Shown: piece after piece, positions 5,666 to 6,122 of the stretch | Numbering within the stretch: position 1 is the first letter of the stretch | Layout: every line of letters begins with the position of its first letter | DNA from: JAVMKJ01 sp031732875 | Lineage (GTDB): Bacteria > Pseudomonadota > Gammaproteobacteria > Competibacterales > Competibacteraceae | Assembly (NCBI GenBank): GCA_031732875.1 | Contig: JAVMKL010000089.1 | Coordinates: 1 to 6,122 of the forward strand | Length of the DNA stretch: 6,122 nt | Reading direction: 5' to 3' | Notes under the pieces: model-generated | The model's database searches: none | Told to the model about the DNA's origin: nothing | The model's input: only the letters and a program-made list of their open reading frames with translations | Position numbers and translations under genes: made by a program

Positions 5666-5971
5666 TTAGGGACTCAATTCCCAGTGGCCTGGCTGCCAAA
5701 CCCAGCCGCCTTCGCGCTGGGTCCAGTATCCGGGCACCCAGACATGTTGCGGGGACGGAGCGCTGGCGATGACTTCCGTGCGCGGTGGCGGCGGCGGCGC
5801 ATCGTGAATGATGACCGGTTCACGCATGACGACCTGCTCGTGTTGTGCCGTCGCCGGTGGCGTTACCACCACCGTCGGCGTCGGCTGCGATGGCTCGAAC
5901 AGCGTGCAGCCCGCCAGCAGCAAGCCGCACGGCATCACGACCATCCAGTGATTACCAGAGAATGAATACAT
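5666..5971 (-). CDS. WXXGXW-repeat lipoprotein, two repeats
   Basis: A 101-residue predicted lipoprotein. The signal core CGLLLAGC gives a good lipobox (L-A-G-C), so Cys22 is the likely lipidated residue; Thr at +2 would favour outer-membrane sorting in Enterobacteria-type systems. The n-region (MYSFSGNHW) has no Lys or Arg, which is unusual; an internal Met at 10 or 13 is a possible alternative start but also lacks charge. GGGAGAGG just upstream, and the exact match of LLLAG to residues 17-21 of the neighbouring paralogue, support the ATG at 5971. A Pro/Val-rich linker (about 23-73, with five consecutive Pro near 59-63) leads to WVPGYW at 78-83 and WQPGHW at 92-97, after which the protein ends (ELSP). 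It has two repeats against four in the paralogue downstream, either by loss here or by gain there. Function is unknown. Confidence 0.82.
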   Translation of the reverse strand: MYSFSGNHWMVVMPCGLLLAGCTLFEPSQPTPTVVVTPPATAQHEQVVMREPVIIHDAPPPPPRTEVIASAPSPQHVWVPGYWTQREGGWVWQPGHWELSP

Positions 5972-6060
5972 GGCACCTCTCCCACCCTAAAGGGTCAGCT
6001 CGCGGGATTTCACCGACCGCATCACCCCCGTGACCGCTGCTATAACCACTATCGATCAGA

Positions 6061-6094
6061 GCAAACGGAGCGAACGGGCCTGCGGCCCGTTTGC
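6061..6094. other. Overlapping alternative hairpins near the right edge
   Basis: AACGGGCC (6073-6080) pairs with GGCCCGTT (6084-6091) around TGC and extends through a G-U pair to 6071-6093. Separately, GCAAACGG (6061-6068) is the exact complement of CCGTTTGC (6087-6094). The two right arms overlap, so only one stem can form at a time. On the minus strand the first stem is followed by CTCCGTTTGCTC, only weakly T-rich. It may terminate a gene lying beyond the right edge. It lies about 100 nt upstream of the WXXGXW lipoprotein start. Confidence 0.4.
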
Positions 6095-6122
6095 CGGGAC
6101 GATGGTCGCCGGTGCAATCGCG

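Noticed and set aside
5246..5965. Plus-strand frame of 239 codons opposite both WXXGXW genes
   Set aside because: Its product is dominated by Arg and Pro and is antisense to two paralogous genes whose shared motifs prove the minus-strand reading.

Overview
The window is GC-rich (roughly 60% or more by eye) and is most likely a chromosomal accessory segment of a proteobacterium. A gammaproteobacterium is a reasonable guess from the OsmB-like lipoprotein, the WXXGXW proteins and the general codon use, but no marker gene fixes the taxonomy. I see no RNA gene, CRISPR array, phage gene or defence system.

Layout, left to right. Bases 1 to about 483 hold a decayed IS5-type transposase on the minus strand, with its N-terminal part missing and at least two frame breaks. 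Then come six protein genes, all read leftward, each with its own Shine-Dalgarno sequence and an upstream gap of 129-285 bp: (i) a large exported protein of about 801 residues with three internal repeated modules and a Gly-rich tail built from a 54-bp minisatellite; (ii) a 75-residue OsmB-like glycine-zipper lipoprotein; (iii) a 149-residue exported protein resembling the EipA/DUF1134 fold; (iv) a 159-residue exported protein with a carboxypeptidase-regulatory-like beta-sandwich; (v) and (vi) two neighbouring paralogues with WXXGXW repeats. One paralogue has a lipobox cysteine and the other has glycine at exactly the same residue.

All six products carry an N-terminal export signal, and none looks like a cytoplasmic enzyme. 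The segment therefore reads as a block of cell-envelope or surface genes. The gaps contain hairpins and one promoter-like site, which suggests mostly separate short transcription units rather than one tight operon. The gaps also hold notable palindromes: a perfect 13-bp-arm inverted repeat at 5063-5093 with a second hairpin abutting it, a GC-rich hairpin at 5591-5609 between the two paralogues, and two mutually exclusive stems at 6061-6094.

A joint function is inference from shared export signals and adjacency. No catalytic residues are visible in any of the six proteins. Nothing here amounts to a clearly new system. The best leads are the lipobox-loss paralogue pair, the in-frame 18-residue minisatellite with G8 tracts, and the tandem palindromes at 5041-5093.
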